A program made the translations under genes and the position numbers. A model generated the notes under the pieces. That model did no database searches. It was not told the origin of the DNA and saw only the letters and a program-made list of their open reading frames with translations. A stretch of 64,000 nt of DNA from a bacterium (GTDB taxonomy: Bacteria; Krumholzibacteriota; Krumholzibacteriia; LZORAL124-64-63), in contig JADJCK010000003.1 of the NCBI GenBank assembly GCA_016703265.1, positions 124,001 through 188,000 on the forward strand, written 5' to 3'. Of this stretch, positions 19,171-28,115 are shown piece by piece (the first letter of the stretch is position 1; each line of letters begins with the position of its first letter).

Positions 19171-20118
19171 GTGCCCCAGACGCCCCCAGCCCGTGAATTC
19201 GCCGCGACCTGCCGCATCGGCACGAGGGGCTCGGACCTGGCCCTGTGGCAGGCCCACACCATCCAGCGATTGCTGGGCGAACTCGGCACGCAGACCGAGA
19301 TCGAGATCATCAAGACGCGCGGCGACCGCATCGACGATGTGCCGCTGGCGCAACTCGAGGGCAAGGGTTTCTTCACCAAGGAACTCGAGGATGCGTTGCT
19401 CGCCGGTCGCGTCGACCTGGCGGTGCATTCGCTGAAGGACCTCGGCACCGACATGCCCGACGGCCTGGCGCTGGCGGCGATGGTCGGGCGTGAGGATGCG
19501 CGCGAGATGCTGCTCGTGCGCAAGGAGGCGGTCGACGAAGCGCGGCTGGCGCGCGGCGAGGCGCTGCCGATCAGGGACGGCGCGCGCCTGGGCACCAGCG
19601 CCGCGCGAAGGCAGGCGCAGGTGAAGAAGCTGCGGCCCGATGTGCAGATCGTCGACCTGCGCGGCAACGTGCCGACGCGCGTGAACCGGCTGCGCGAGGA
19701 ACGCTACGACGCCATCCTGCTCGCCTGCGCCGGTCTCAAGCGGCTGGAACTGAAGCTCGACGACCTGTTCACGATGCCGCTCGACCCGGCCGTGTTCGTG
19801 CCCGCGCCCGCGCAGGGCATGCTGGGCCTGCAGTGCCGCGACGAGGACATCTGGAAGCGGACCATCGCGCAGCTCGACTGCACCGAGGCCGCGCGCGCGG
19901 TGCGCGCCGAGCGGACGCTGCTCTGCCGGCTGGAAGGCGGCTGCCAGCTGCCCTTCGGCGTGAACATCACCGGCTCTGCCTCGCAGTGGCGGCTGGAGGC
20001 CTTCCTCGCGCGCGACGTCGATGACGCCGCGCCGCTGCGCCTGAGCCTGAGCGGATCCGATCCCGAGGCGCTGGCCGAATCCGCCTGGTCGAAGCTGGCC
20101 CTGCACCGGGGGATGTGA
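19171..20118 (+). CDS. hemC: Hydroxymethylbilane synthase (porphobilinogen deaminase)
   Basis: 315 residues. It joins four porphobilinogens into hydroxymethylbilane, the third committed step of haem synthesis. Family motifs are intact: RIGTRGSDLALWQAH (15-29), KGFFTKELE, HSLKD with catalytic Asp90, GTSAARRQAQ, VDLRGNVPTR, and Cys258 in LEGGCQLPFG, which binds the dipyrromethane cofactor. The GTG at 19171 is chosen over an upstream in-frame ATG at 19042 because GGAAGGAAAC lies just before it and homology begins about ten residues later. First gene of a ten-gene operon; hemD starts 2 bases after its stop. Confidence 0.96.
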   Translation: MPQTPPAREFAATCRIGTRGSDLALWQAHTIQRLLGELGTQTEIEIIKTRGDRIDDVPLAQLEGKGFFTKELEDALLAGRVDLAVHSLKDLGTDMPDGLALAAMVGREDAREMLLVRKEAVDEARLARGEALPIRDGARLGTSAARRQAQVKKLRPDVQIVDLRGNVPTRVNRLREERYDAILLACAGLKRLELKLDDLFTMPLDPAVFVPAPAQGMLGLQCRDEDIWKRTIAQLDCTEAARAVRAERTLLCRLEGGCQLPFGVNITGSASQWRLEAFLARDVDDAAPLRLSLSGSDPEALAESAWSKLALHRGM

Positions 20119-20120
20119 CC

Positions 20121-20810
20121 ATGACTGCCGCCGGCCGCCGCATCGTCCTGACCCGCGAGGCGCAGGGCAATGCACCGTGGCTGGAGCGGCTGCGTGAGCT
20201 GGGGTTCGTGACCCTGGACCTGCCCCTGCTCCGCTACGAGACGCTGGACCCGCCGGCGCCGGCCGGGCGCTGGGACTGGGTGCTTCTCACATCGCCCCAG
20301 GGCGCGCGTGCCTATGCGGCATGGGCGGGCAGGCCCGACGGTGCGAAGATCGGCACGCTCGGCAACGGCACGCGCGCGGCGTTGGAAGCGGTGGGCCTGT
20401 TCGATGAACTGGGCTGCAACGTGGCCGACGGGGCGATGCTGGCGCGTGCGTTCGTGGCGAGCGTCACGGCGCCCTGCCGCGTGCTCCTGCCCGGCGCCGT
20501 GAGCCGCATGTCGGAGCCGGCGAAGACGCTGCGCATGGCCGGCTACGAGGTGCTCGACGTGCCGCTGTACCGCACGTCGGCAGTGCCGCCCGAACAGTTG
20601 CCGACGGCCCCGACGGCCGCCGCCGACATGGTCTTCTTCTGCAGCCCCACGGCGGTGCGCGCCTTCGTCGCCGCCTGGAAGGAACGACCGGACTGCGTGG
20701 CCATCGGCGCCACGACCGCGGCGGTTGCCCGCGAGGCCGGTTTCCGGACGGAGGTCGCCGAGACCCCCGACCTGGATGCCATGCTCCGGGCCGCCGGCCT
20801 GGGGCAGTGA
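20121..20810 (+). CDS. hemD: Uroporphyrinogen-III synthase
   Basis: About 229 residues. It cyclises hydroxymethylbilane with inversion of ring D to give uroporphyrinogen III. HemD is poorly conserved, but the two-lobed layout is visible: RIVLTREAQGNAPWLERLRELGF at the start, WDWVLLTSPQGARAY, KIGTLGNGTRAAL, VLLPGAVSRMSEPAKTLRMAGYEV, then MVFFCSPTAVRAFV and CVAIGATTAAVAREAGF. ATG at 20121 is chosen with GGGGGAT seven bases upstream; a GTG at 20115 is too close to that site. Position between hemC and hemB supports the call. Confidence 0.92.
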   Translation: MTAAGRRIVLTREAQGNAPWLERLRELGFVTLDLPLLRYETLDPPAPAGRWDWVLLTSPQGARAYAAWAGRPDGAKIGTLGNGTRAALEAVGLFDELGCNVADGAMLARAFVASVTAPCRVLLPGAVSRMSEPAKTLRMAGYEVLDVPLYRTSAVPPEQLPTAPTAAADMVFFCSPTAVRAFVAAWKERPDCVAIGATTAAVAREAGFRTEVAETPDLDAMLRAAGLGQ

Positions 20811-20839
20811 CCGCAAACAAACTGACCGGAGTGCACGCC

Positions 20840-21814
20840 ATGGACATGTACGAACGCCCCCGCCGCCTGCGCGTCAGCCCCGTCATGCGCGAGATGGTCG
20901 CCGAGACCAGTGTCGAGGCCCGTCACCTGATCACGCCGCACTTCGTGGTCGAGGGCAAGGGCTTCAAGGACGAGATCGCCAGCATGCCCGGCGTGGGCCA
21001 CTGCTCGGTCGACGAACTGGTGAAGGAAGTGGGCGCCGACCTCGAACTGGGCCTGAAGTCGCACCTGCTGTTCGGCATCCCCGACCGGAAGGACGCGCAC
21101 GGCACCGCGGCGCTGGGCGACGATTCGGTCATCGCGCGCGCCCTGCGCGAGCTGAAGAAGCAGTTCGGCAGCGACATCATCACCGTCACCGATGTCTGCC
21201 TGTGCGCCTACACCAGCCACGGCCACTGCGGCTTCCTGGAGGACGGCAAGGTCGTCAACGACCCGAGTGTGGAGCAGCTGGCGAAGATGGCGCTGGCGCA
21301 CGCGCGCAACGGCGCCGACATCGTCAGCCCTTCCGACATGATGGACGGCCGCGTCGGCGCCATGCGCGAACTTATGGACGACGAGGGCTACACCGACACC
21401 TCCATCATCGCCTACAGCGCCAAGTACGCCAGCGCCTACTACGGCCCGTTCCGCGACGCCTGCGACAGCGCGCCCCAGGGCGACCGCAAGAGCTACCAGA
21501 TGGACCCTCGCAACGGCCGCGAAGGCGTGCTCGAGGCCATGCTCGACGTGGACGAGGGCGCCGACATGGTCATGGTCAAGCCTGCGCTCGCCTACCTGGA
21601 CGTCATCCGCCGCGTGCGCGACGAGGTGATGGTGCCGGTGGTCTGCTACAACGTGTCGGGCGAGTACTCGCTGGTGAAGGCCGCCGCGGCTGCCGGCTGG
21701 GTGAACGAGGCCGCCATCGTGCGCGAGAACCTGCTGGCCATGCGCCGCGCGGGCAGTGACCTGATCATCACCTACCACGGGCGCGAGGCGCTGGCCAAGG
21801 GGTGGCTCAAGTGA
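20840..21814 (+). CDS. hemB: Delta-aminolevulinic acid dehydratase (porphobilinogen synthase)
   Basis: 324 residues. It condenses two 5-aminolevulinates to porphobilinogen. The Schiff-base lysines are Lys195 (YSAKYASAYYGPFRDA) and Lys247 (MVKPALAYLD). The metal site is the Cys-rich zinc type: DVCLCAYTSHGHCG with Cys120, Cys122 and Cys130, so this is a Zn-dependent enzyme, not the Asp-rich Mg form. ATG at 20840 follows GGAG at 9 bases; an upstream GTG at 20807 overlapping hemD would add 11 residues without family support. hemL starts within its stop codon. Confidence 0.96.
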   Translation: MDMYERPRRLRVSPVMREMVAETSVEARHLITPHFVVEGKGFKDEIASMPGVGHCSVDELVKEVGADLELGLKSHLLFGIPDRKDAHGTAALGDDSVIARALRELKKQFGSDIITVTDVCLCAYTSHGHCGFLEDGKVVNDPSVEQLAKMALAHARNGADIVSPSDMMDGRVGAMRELMDDEGYTDTSIIAYSAKYASAYYGPFRDACDSAPQGDRKSYQMDPRNGREGVLEAMLDVDEGADMVMVKPALAYLDVIRRVRDEVMVPVVCYNVSGEYSLVKAAAAAGWVNEAAIVRENLLAMRRAGSDLIITYHGREALAKGWLK

Positions 21815-23088
21815 GCAACGCGAACTGGTGGGAGCGGGCACAGAAGGTGATGCCCGGCGGCGTGAACAGCCCGGTGCGCTCGTTCAAGTCCGTGCCGGGC
21901 GATCCCCTGTTCTTCCGGTCGGCGAAGGGCTGCCGCTTCACCGACGAGGACGGCAAGTCGTACATCGACTGGTGCCTGAGCTGGGGCCCGCTCATCCTGG
22001 GCCACGCCGACGCCGAGGTGCACGCGGCGGCGCTCGAGGCCATGAACGAGGGCGCCAGCTTCGGCGCCCCCAGCCGCCGCGAGGTGCTCCTGGCCGAGGC
22101 CTTCCTGGCTCGGATGCCGCACTTCGACCAGGTGCGCTTCGTCAGCAGCGGCACCGAGGCCGTGATGAGCGCCATCCGCCTGGCGCGCGGGTTCACCGGG
22201 CGCGACGTGACCGTCAAGTTCAGCGGCTGCTACCACGGCCACACCGACAGCCTGCTTGTGGAAGCGGGCAGCGGGCTGGCCACCTTCGGCACGCCCAGCA
22301 GCGCCGGGGTACCCAAGGGCTTCAGCGACACGACGGTCGTGCTGCCCCTGGACGACGTGGCGAAGCTCGAGGCGTTCTTTGCCGCGCGCGGCAGCGAGGT
22401 GGCGGCGCTCATCATCGAGCCGGTGCCGGCCAACAGCGGCCTGCTCATCCAGCGGCCGGAGTTCCTGAAGGCCTGCCGCGACCTGACCACGAAGCACGGC
22501 GCGCTGCTCATCTTCGACGAGGTCATCACCGGTTTCCGTGTGGCCCGCGGCGGCGCGGCCGAACTGCTCGGCATCACGCCGGACCTCGGAACCTACGGCA
22601 AGATCATCGGCGGCGGGTTCCCCGTGGGCGCCTATGCGACCCGGCGGGACATCATGGCGCACGTGTCGCCGCTGGGCTCGGTGTACCAGGCCGGCACGCT
22701 GAGCGGCAACCCGGTGGCGATGGCCGCGGGCCTGGTCACGCTGGAGAAGACCGGTCGCCCCGGCTTCTACGAGGACCTGGAGCGCAAGGGCGCGCGCCTG
22801 GAGGCCGGGCTGCGGAAGGCCGCGGCCGACGCCGGCATCACCGCCAGCCTGGCGCGCCAGGGCTCGCTGTTCTGGTGCGTGTTCCAGCCCGAGGCGCCGC
22901 GCGCGGTCGAGGCCGTCGACGGCTCGAAGATGCCCACCTATGGCCGCCTGCACCGCGACCTGATCGACCGCGGCGTCTACCTGGCGCCGTCGGGCTGGGA
23001 AGTGGGCTTCGTCAGCGCGGCGCACGCCGACGCCGACATCGACGCCACGGTGAGCGCCGTGGCCGACACCTTCAAGAGCTGGAGCTGA
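21811..23088 (+). CDS. hemL: Glutamate-1-semialdehyde 2,1-aminomutase
   Basis: 425 residues, PLP-dependent class III aminotransferase fold. It converts glutamate-1-semialdehyde, the product of HemA, to 5-aminolevulinate. Seen: MPGGVNSPVRSFK, SSGTEAVMSAIRLAR, GCYHGHTDSLL, IFDEVITGFR with the PLP-binding Asp, and TYGKIIGGGFPVGAY with catalytic Lys264. The GTG at 21811 overlaps the hemB TGA (GTGA) and has AAGGGG 8 bases upstream. With hemA later in the operon this proves the C5 route for aminolevulinate. Confidence 0.97.
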   Translation: MSNANWWERAQKVMPGGVNSPVRSFKSVPGDPLFFRSAKGCRFTDEDGKSYIDWCLSWGPLILGHADAEVHAAALEAMNEGASFGAPSRREVLLAEAFLARMPHFDQVRFVSSGTEAVMSAIRLARGFTGRDVTVKFSGCYHGHTDSLLVEAGSGLATFGTPSSAGVPKGFSDTTVVLPLDDVAKLEAFFAARGSEVAALIIEPVPANSGLLIQRPEFLKACRDLTTKHGALLIFDEVITGFRVARGGAAELLGITPDLGTYGKIIGGGFPVGAYATRRDIMAHVSPLGSVYQAGTLSGNPVAMAAGLVTLEKTGRPGFYEDLERKGARLEAGLRKAAADAGITASLARQGSLFWCVFQPEAPRAVEAVDGSKMPTYGRLHRDLIDRGVYLAPSGWEVGFVSAAHADADIDATVSAVADTFKSWS

Positions 23089-23093
23089 CGCGC

Positions 23094-24131
23094 ATGGCCG
23101 ACCTCAAGGACAGCATCTTCCTGAAGAACCTGCGCGGCGAGCCGTGCGACCGCACGCCCATCTGGATCATGCGGCAGGCCGGCCGCTACCTGCCGGAGTA
23201 CCTGGAGGTGCGCTCGCGGATCTCGTTCAACGACCTCTGCCGCTCGCCCGAGGCTGCCTGCGAAGTGACCATCCAGCCGATAAGGCGGTTCGGGCTGGAC
23301 GCGGCGATCATGTTCAGCGACATCCTGACGCCGCTTGAGGCGATGGGCGCCCCGTTCGACTTCTCGCACGGCGGCCCGAAGCTTGAGCGGCCGTTGCGCG
23401 ACGAGCGCGACATCCGCTCGCTCGAACGCTACCCGTCGCTGGAAGGTGTCGGCTTCGTGGCCGACGCGATCAAGCTGATGAAGAAGGAACTGGGCGACCG
23501 CACGCCGCTGATCGGCTTTGCCGGGTCGCCGTTCACGCTGGCCAGCTACCTGATCGAGGGCGGCGGCTCCAAGGAATACGAGCACCTCAAGACGATGCTC
23601 TATTCGCGGCCCGAGCTGCTGCAGGAGCTGCTGGACCTGCTCGGTGACCAGATCCTCGACTACCTGCGCATGCAGGTCGACGCCGGCGTGGACGCCGTGC
23701 AGCTGTTCGACACCTGGGGCGGCATCCTGCACCCGGCCGACTACGAGAAGCACGTGCTGCCGGTGGTGCGGCGCATCCTCGACGGACTGAAGGACACGGG
23801 TGTGCCGCGCATCTACTTCCTGAAGGGCAGCGCGCCGTACAACCACCTGGTCTCGACGCTCGACTGCGAGTGCTTCGGCGTCGACTGGACGCAGGACCTG
23901 ACACGCGCCATCGCCGAACTGCCCGGCCGCTGCGTGCAGGGCAACCTGGACCCGCTGGTGCTGTACGGCTCGCACGAGCAGGTGCGCCACCGGGCGCTGG
24001 AGATCTGCCGGCAGGGCGCCGCCGCCCCCGGGCATGTGTTCAACCTGGGCCACGGCATCCTGCCGCACGCCCCCATCCCCGCCGTGGAAACCCTGGTCCG
24101 CACGGTCCAGGAGTTCCGCCGCGGTCACTGA
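23094..24131 (+). CDS. hemE: Uroporphyrinogen decarboxylase
   Basis: 345 residues. It removes four carboxyl groups from uroporphyrinogen III to give coproporphyrinogen III, with no cofactor. Signature regions are present: PIWIMRQAGRYLPEYLEVR, MFSDILTPLEAMG with the catalytic Asp, FAGSPFTLASYLIEGGGSKEY, QLFDTWGGIL, VDWTQDL, QGNLDPLVLY and FNLGHGILP near the end. ATG at 23094 follows GGAG at 7 bases, 5 bases after the hemL stop. Confidence 0.97.
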   Translation: MADLKDSIFLKNLRGEPCDRTPIWIMRQAGRYLPEYLEVRSRISFNDLCRSPEAACEVTIQPIRRFGLDAAIMFSDILTPLEAMGAPFDFSHGGPKLERPLRDERDIRSLERYPSLEGVGFVADAIKLMKKELGDRTPLIGFAGSPFTLASYLIEGGGSKEYEHLKTMLYSRPELLQELLDLLGDQILDYLRMQVDAGVDAVQLFDTWGGILHPADYEKHVLPVVRRILDGLKDTGVPRIYFLKGSAPYNHLVSTLDCECFGVDWTQDLTRAIAELPGRCVQGNLDPLVLYGSHEQVRHRALEICRQGAAAPGHVFNLGHGILPHAPIPAVETLVRTVQEFRRGH

Positions 24132-24153
24132 TAGAGCAAGAGGACGGGCGACC

Positions 24154-25530
24154 ATGTCCTTGAACATACCGGCCGACTTCGTCGAGAAGTACAACCAGCC
24201 GGGGCCGCGCTACACCAGCTACCCCACGGTGCCGGCGTGGAAGCAGCCCTTCGGCGATTCGGAATATCGCGAGTCCCTGGCCGCGCTCAACGAGCGGCCG
24301 GGCGACGAGCTGGCCATCTACCTGCACCTGCCCTTCTGCGCCAAGCACTGCTTCTACTGCGGGTGCAATGCGCTGGTCTCGCGCGAGAAGAACGCCGTCG
24401 AGGTGTACCTTGACCGCGTCGAGAAGGAACTCGCGATGGTCACGGCCCTCATCGGCACGAACCGGCGCGTGGTCCAGTTCCACTGGGGCGGCGGCACGCC
24501 GAACTACCTGAGCGAGTCCGAGGTGAACCGCGCGCTGGCCATGTTCCGCGGCGCGTTCGACATCGCGCCCGACGCCGAGGTCTCGCTGGAGATCGACCCG
24601 CGCATCGCCACGCCCGAACAGGTGGCCTCGCTGCGCGCAGCCGGGTTCAACCGCATCAGCCTGGGCGTGCAGGATTTCGAGGAATCGGTGCAGGTGGCCA
24701 TCGGCCGCCGGCAGGGCCGCGAGCGCACGTTGAACGTGTACCAGGCCTGCCGTGATGCCGGCTTCCCGGGCGTGAACGTCGACCTGGTCTACGGACTGCC
24801 GGGCCAGACACGCGAATCGTTCGCCCACACGCTGGGCGAGATCATCGAACTGCAGCCGGATCGGGTGGCATGTTTCTCGTACGCCCACGTGCCCTGGGTG
24901 CGGCCGCGGCAGAACAAGGTCGACACCACGCGGATGCTGTCGGGCTACGACAAGTTCTCGCTGTTCATGCTGACGGTCGACCTGTTCCAGGACGCCGACT
25001 ACACCTGGATCGGCATGGACCACTTCGCCAAGCGCAACGACGAGCTCTCGGTGGCGCTGCGCGACCGGGCACTGCACCGCAACTTCATGGGTTACGCCAC
25101 CAAACCGGCCCCGCACATGCTGGCCTTCGGCATGAGCGGCATCGGCGACGTCTGTGACCGCTTCGTGCAGAACGACGCCGAACTGGACACGTGGGGCACC
25201 GCCATCGACGAGGGCCGCCTGCCCATCGTCAAGGGCCACAAGCTGTCGGACGACGACCGCATGCGGCGCCTGGTCATCCTCAACGTCATGTGCAACCTGG
25301 AGCTGCCGTGGGCCCTGACTGAGCGTGCATTCGGCGCGCCGGCCGACCGGCTGCTGGCCGAAGAATTGAAGGCACTGCCGCCGCTGGTGGAGGACGGACT
25401 GGTCGAGGTGAACGACCGCGGGCTGCGCATCACCGACAAGGGACGCTACTTCGTGCGCAACGTGGCCATGATCTTCGACGCCTACCTGGGCGGCACCCAG
25501 GACAAGCCGCTGTTCTCGAGGACCGTCTGA
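24154..25530 (+). CDS. hemN: Oxygen-independent coproporphyrinogen-III oxidase (radical SAM)
   Basis: 458 residues, full length for true HemN. It oxidatively decarboxylates coproporphyrinogen III to protoporphyrinogen IX using a 4Fe-4S cluster and S-adenosylmethionine. The N-terminal PGPRYTSYPTVPAW stretch distinguishes HemN from HemW. The radical SAM motif CAKHCFYCGC gives Cys62, Cys66 and Cys69, plus the adjacent HemN-type Cys71. GGGTPNYL, ISLGVQDF, VDLVYGLPGQT and the C-terminal HemN domain (GRYFVRNVAMIFDAYL) follow. ATG at 24154 is preceded by AGAGGACGG. It depends on Fe-S clusters, likely from the nearby suf genes. Confidence 0.96.
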   Translation: MSLNIPADFVEKYNQPGPRYTSYPTVPAWKQPFGDSEYRESLAALNERPGDELAIYLHLPFCAKHCFYCGCNALVSREKNAVEVYLDRVEKELAMVTALIGTNRRVVQFHWGGGTPNYLSESEVNRALAMFRGAFDIAPDAEVSLEIDPRIATPEQVASLRAAGFNRISLGVQDFEESVQVAIGRRQGRERTLNVYQACRDAGFPGVNVDLVYGLPGQTRESFAHTLGEIIELQPDRVACFSYAHVPWVRPRQNKVDTTRMLSGYDKFSLFMLTVDLFQDADYTWIGMDHFAKRNDELSVALRDRALHRNFMGYATKPAPHMLAFGMSGIGDVCDRFVQNDAELDTWGTAIDEGRLPIVKGHKLSDDDRMRRLVILNVMCNLELPWALTERAFGAPADRLLAEELKALPPLVEDGLVEVNDRGLRITDKGRYFVRNVAMIFDAYLGGTQDKPLFSRTV

Positions 25531-25531
25531 G

Positions 25532-26647
25532 ATGGCCTCAGCGCGGAGTTCGCTCGCCGGGCGCGTCGACAACTACGCCACACCGCGCCTGGACCCGGCG
25601 CGCCGCACCGGACTGGTGCTGTGCGGCATGGGCGGACCCGACGGTCCCGGCGCGGTGGAGCCGTTCCTGCGCAACCTGTTCCGCGACCCGCAGATCTTCC
25701 CGGTGCCGCGCCTGCTGGCCCCCGTGCTGGGATGGGCGATCGCCAAGCGACGATCGCCCGACGTGCGCAAGCGCTACGCCCTGGTGAGTCCCGACTCGGT
25801 GACGCCGCAACTGGCGACCACACGTCGGCAGGGCGAACTGCTTGCCGAGCGGCTGCGGGGCGCGGGACTCGACATCCGGCCCGACATCGCCATGCGCTAC
25901 TGGCGCCCGTTCCCCGACCAGACGGTGGCCTCGCTGCTCGAGCAGGGCGCCACGCAGTTCCTGGTCGTGCCCATGTACCCGCAGTTCTCGGCCGCGACGA
26001 ACGGCAGCACGCTCGACTACGTGCTGGATTCGCTGCGTCGCCTGGCGCCCTCTGCTCCCGTGCACGCGGTGGCCGACTGGCACCTGCTGCCGGGATTCCT
26101 GGAGTCGCTGGCCCGGCCGGCGGCGGCACAACTGGGCGCCTGGGCCACCGCGGGCGAGGACGCTGCCGCGTCGGCGCTGCTCTACGTGGCGCACTCTCTG
26201 CCCTATTCGTTCATCAAGCGCGGCGACTGCTACGAGGAGCGCACACTGGAGACGGTGGCGGCCGTGCACGCCCGCGTGACCGCGGCGCTCGCCGCGGCAG
26301 GGCACGCCGACTGGCAGGCGCGGTTGGTGGTCGGCGGCTCGCAGCCCATGGTCGCGTTCCAGAGCCGCGTCGGTCCCATCAAGTGGCTCGAGCCGAACAT
26401 CGAGGCCGAGACGCGCCGTCTGGCGGCCGCGGGATGCCGGCGGCTGTTCGTGCAGCCGGTCAGCTTCACCTGCGAGCACATCGAAACGCTGCTGGAGCTG
26501 GACCTGGAACTGAAGGAGACCGCCGAAAAGGCCGGGCTCCACGGCTTCGCGCGGGGCGCGGCGCTGAACGAGGATGCGGTGTGGCTGGACTCGCTGGCGG
26601 GCCATCTGGCGGCCACGGCGTTCGGCAGGGAGAACCACAGTGCGTGA
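25532..26647 (+). CDS. hemH: Ferrochelatase
   Basis: 371 residues. It inserts Fe2+ into the porphyrin (protoporphyrin IX in this pathway arrangement). Seen: LVLCGMGGPDGPGAVEPFLRNLFRDP at the start, VPMYPQFSAATNGSTLD, VAHSLPYSFIKRGDCYEE with the metal-binding His221, and QPVSFTCEHIETLLELD with Glu315. It begins one base after the hemN stop. No Cys cluster typical of 2Fe-2S ferrochelatases is seen at the C-terminus. Confidence 0.95.
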   Translation: MASARSSLAGRVDNYATPRLDPARRTGLVLCGMGGPDGPGAVEPFLRNLFRDPQIFPVPRLLAPVLGWAIAKRRSPDVRKRYALVSPDSVTPQLATTRRQGELLAERLRGAGLDIRPDIAMRYWRPFPDQTVASLLEQGATQFLVVPMYPQFSAATNGSTLDYVLDSLRRLAPSAPVHAVADWHLLPGFLESLARPAAAQLGAWATAGEDAAASALLYVAHSLPYSFIKRGDCYEERTLETVAAVHARVTAALAAAGHADWQARLVVGGSQPMVAFQSRVGPIKWLEPNIEAETRRLAAAGCRRLFVQPVSFTCEHIETLLELDLELKETAEKAGLHGFARGAALNEDAVWLDSLAGHLAATAFGRENHSA

Positions 26648-28115
26648 CAGTGGCGGCGAAATGCAGCGCGTGGCGGTGATCGGCGGCGGCGTGGCCGGCC
26701 TGGCGACGGCGCTGGCCCTGCGCGATCGCGCGCGGGCGTCAGGCGCCGCCGTGGCGGTGACGGTCTTCGAGAAGGACACCCAGAGCGGCGGCAACCTGCG
26801 CACGATCAACCAGGGCGGCTGGCAGTTCGAGTGGGGCCCCAACGGCTTCCTCGACAACGAGCCGGCCACCCTTCGCCTGGTGGACCGGCTGGGCCTGCGC
26901 CCGCGATTGCTGCGCAGCAATGACGCGGCGCGTCACCGGTTCCTGCTGGTCAACGGCCGCCTCGAGGAGATCCCGCTGTCGCCGAAGGCCTTCCTGTCGT
27001 CGCGCCTGCTCAGTGCCGGCGGCAAGCTGCGCATGGCCGGCGAGCTGCTGGTGCCGCGGCGAAAGGACCTGGGCCGCGCGGCTACCGACCCGGCCACCGA
27101 CGAGACCATCGACCAGTTCGGCGAACGCCGGCTCGGCCGCGAATTCGCCGACGTGATGCTCGACCCGATGGTCAAAGGCGTCTTCGGCGGCGAGTCGAAG
27201 CAGCTGAGCCTGGCCGCGGCCTTCCCGCGCATGGTCGAGCTGGAGCGCGACCACGGCGGCCTGTTCCGCGCCATGATCGCCCTCGGGCGCGAGAAGCGGC
27301 GGAAGGGCCGCCGCACCGACGCCGGGCCCACCGGCGTGCTGCATTCGTTCGACGGCGGCATGGCCGTCCTGGTCGATGCGCTGGCCGCGGCGCTCGAGTC
27401 CGACACCGAAGCCGAGGTGGTGCGCGGGGCCGATGTGCAGGCGATCGCCAAGGGCGCCGACGGTTGGACCGTTCGGTGGCCTGGCGGCGAGCGGAGCGGC
27501 TTTGCCGCGGTCGTCGACGCGGCGCCCGCCCACGCTGCCGCCGTGCACGTGCGCGGCCTCGACGCCGCGCTGGCTGACGACCTGGCGCGCATTCCCTACG
27601 CGCCCATGGCCGTCATCGCGCTGGGCTACGCGCGGGGCGATGTCGGGCACGACCTCAACGGCTTCGGCATGCTGGTGCCCGGCCGCGAGCGGAAGAACAT
27701 CCTCGGCGCGCTCTGGAGCAGCAGCATCTTTCCCGGGCTGGCGCCGGAGGGCCGCGTCATGCTGCGCTGCATGGCGGGCGGCGCCGGCAATCCCGGCGTC
27801 ATGAACCTGGGCGACGAAGCCCTTGTCGAACTGGTCCTGGCCGACCTGCGCGGGCTGTTCGGCCTGCGCGGCAAGCCAGAGCTCGTGAACATCATCCGGC
27901 ACCAGCGGGCCATCGCCCAGTACGTGCCGGGACACCTGGCTCGCCTGCAGGCGATCGATGCCGCAGCGGCTCGGCACGGCAGGCTGTGGTTCTCGGGCAG
28001 CGCGTACCGCGGCATCGCGGTCAACGCCTGCGTCAAGGAAACGGAATCGCTTGCGGACAGGATCATGGGCGCGCTGACGGGCGCGCGGGCGGAGGGTGCG
28101 GAGGTGGCGCGATGA
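26640..28115 (+). CDS. hemY: Protoporphyrinogen/coproporphyrinogen oxidase, FAD-dependent HemY type
   Basis: About 491 residues. The N-terminal dinucleotide-binding motif (VAVIGGGVAGLATALALRD) and GGNLRTINQGGWQFEWGPNGF mark the FAD-dependent PPOX family, which uses O2 to oxidise the porphyrinogen ring. The C-terminal FAD contact region is LWFSGSAYRGIAVNACVKE. The GTG at 26640 has AGGGAG 7 bases upstream and overlaps hemH by 8 bases; an in-frame ATG at 26661 is the alternative. Because HemN lies in the same operon and no chdC/hemQ is seen here, the protoporphyrin-dependent route is the simpler reading. Confidence 0.93.
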   Translation: MRDSGGEMQRVAVIGGGVAGLATALALRDRARASGAAVAVTVFEKDTQSGGNLRTINQGGWQFEWGPNGFLDNEPATLRLVDRLGLRPRLLRSNDAARHRFLLVNGRLEEIPLSPKAFLSSRLLSAGGKLRMAGELLVPRRKDLGRAATDPATDETIDQFGERRLGREFADVMLDPMVKGVFGGESKQLSLAAAFPRMVELERDHGGLFRAMIALGREKRRKGRRTDAGPTGVLHSFDGGMAVLVDALAAALESDTEAEVVRGADVQAIAKGADGWTVRWPGGERSGFAAVVDAAPAHAAAVHVRGLDAALADDLARIPYAPMAVIALGYARGDVGHDLNGFGMLVPGRERKNILGALWSSSIFPGLAPEGRVMLRCMAGGAGNPGVMNLGDEALVELVLADLRGLFGLRGKPELVNIIRHQRAIAQYVPGHLARLQAIDAAAARHGRLWFSGSAYRGIAVNACVKETESLADRIMGALTGARAEGAEVAR

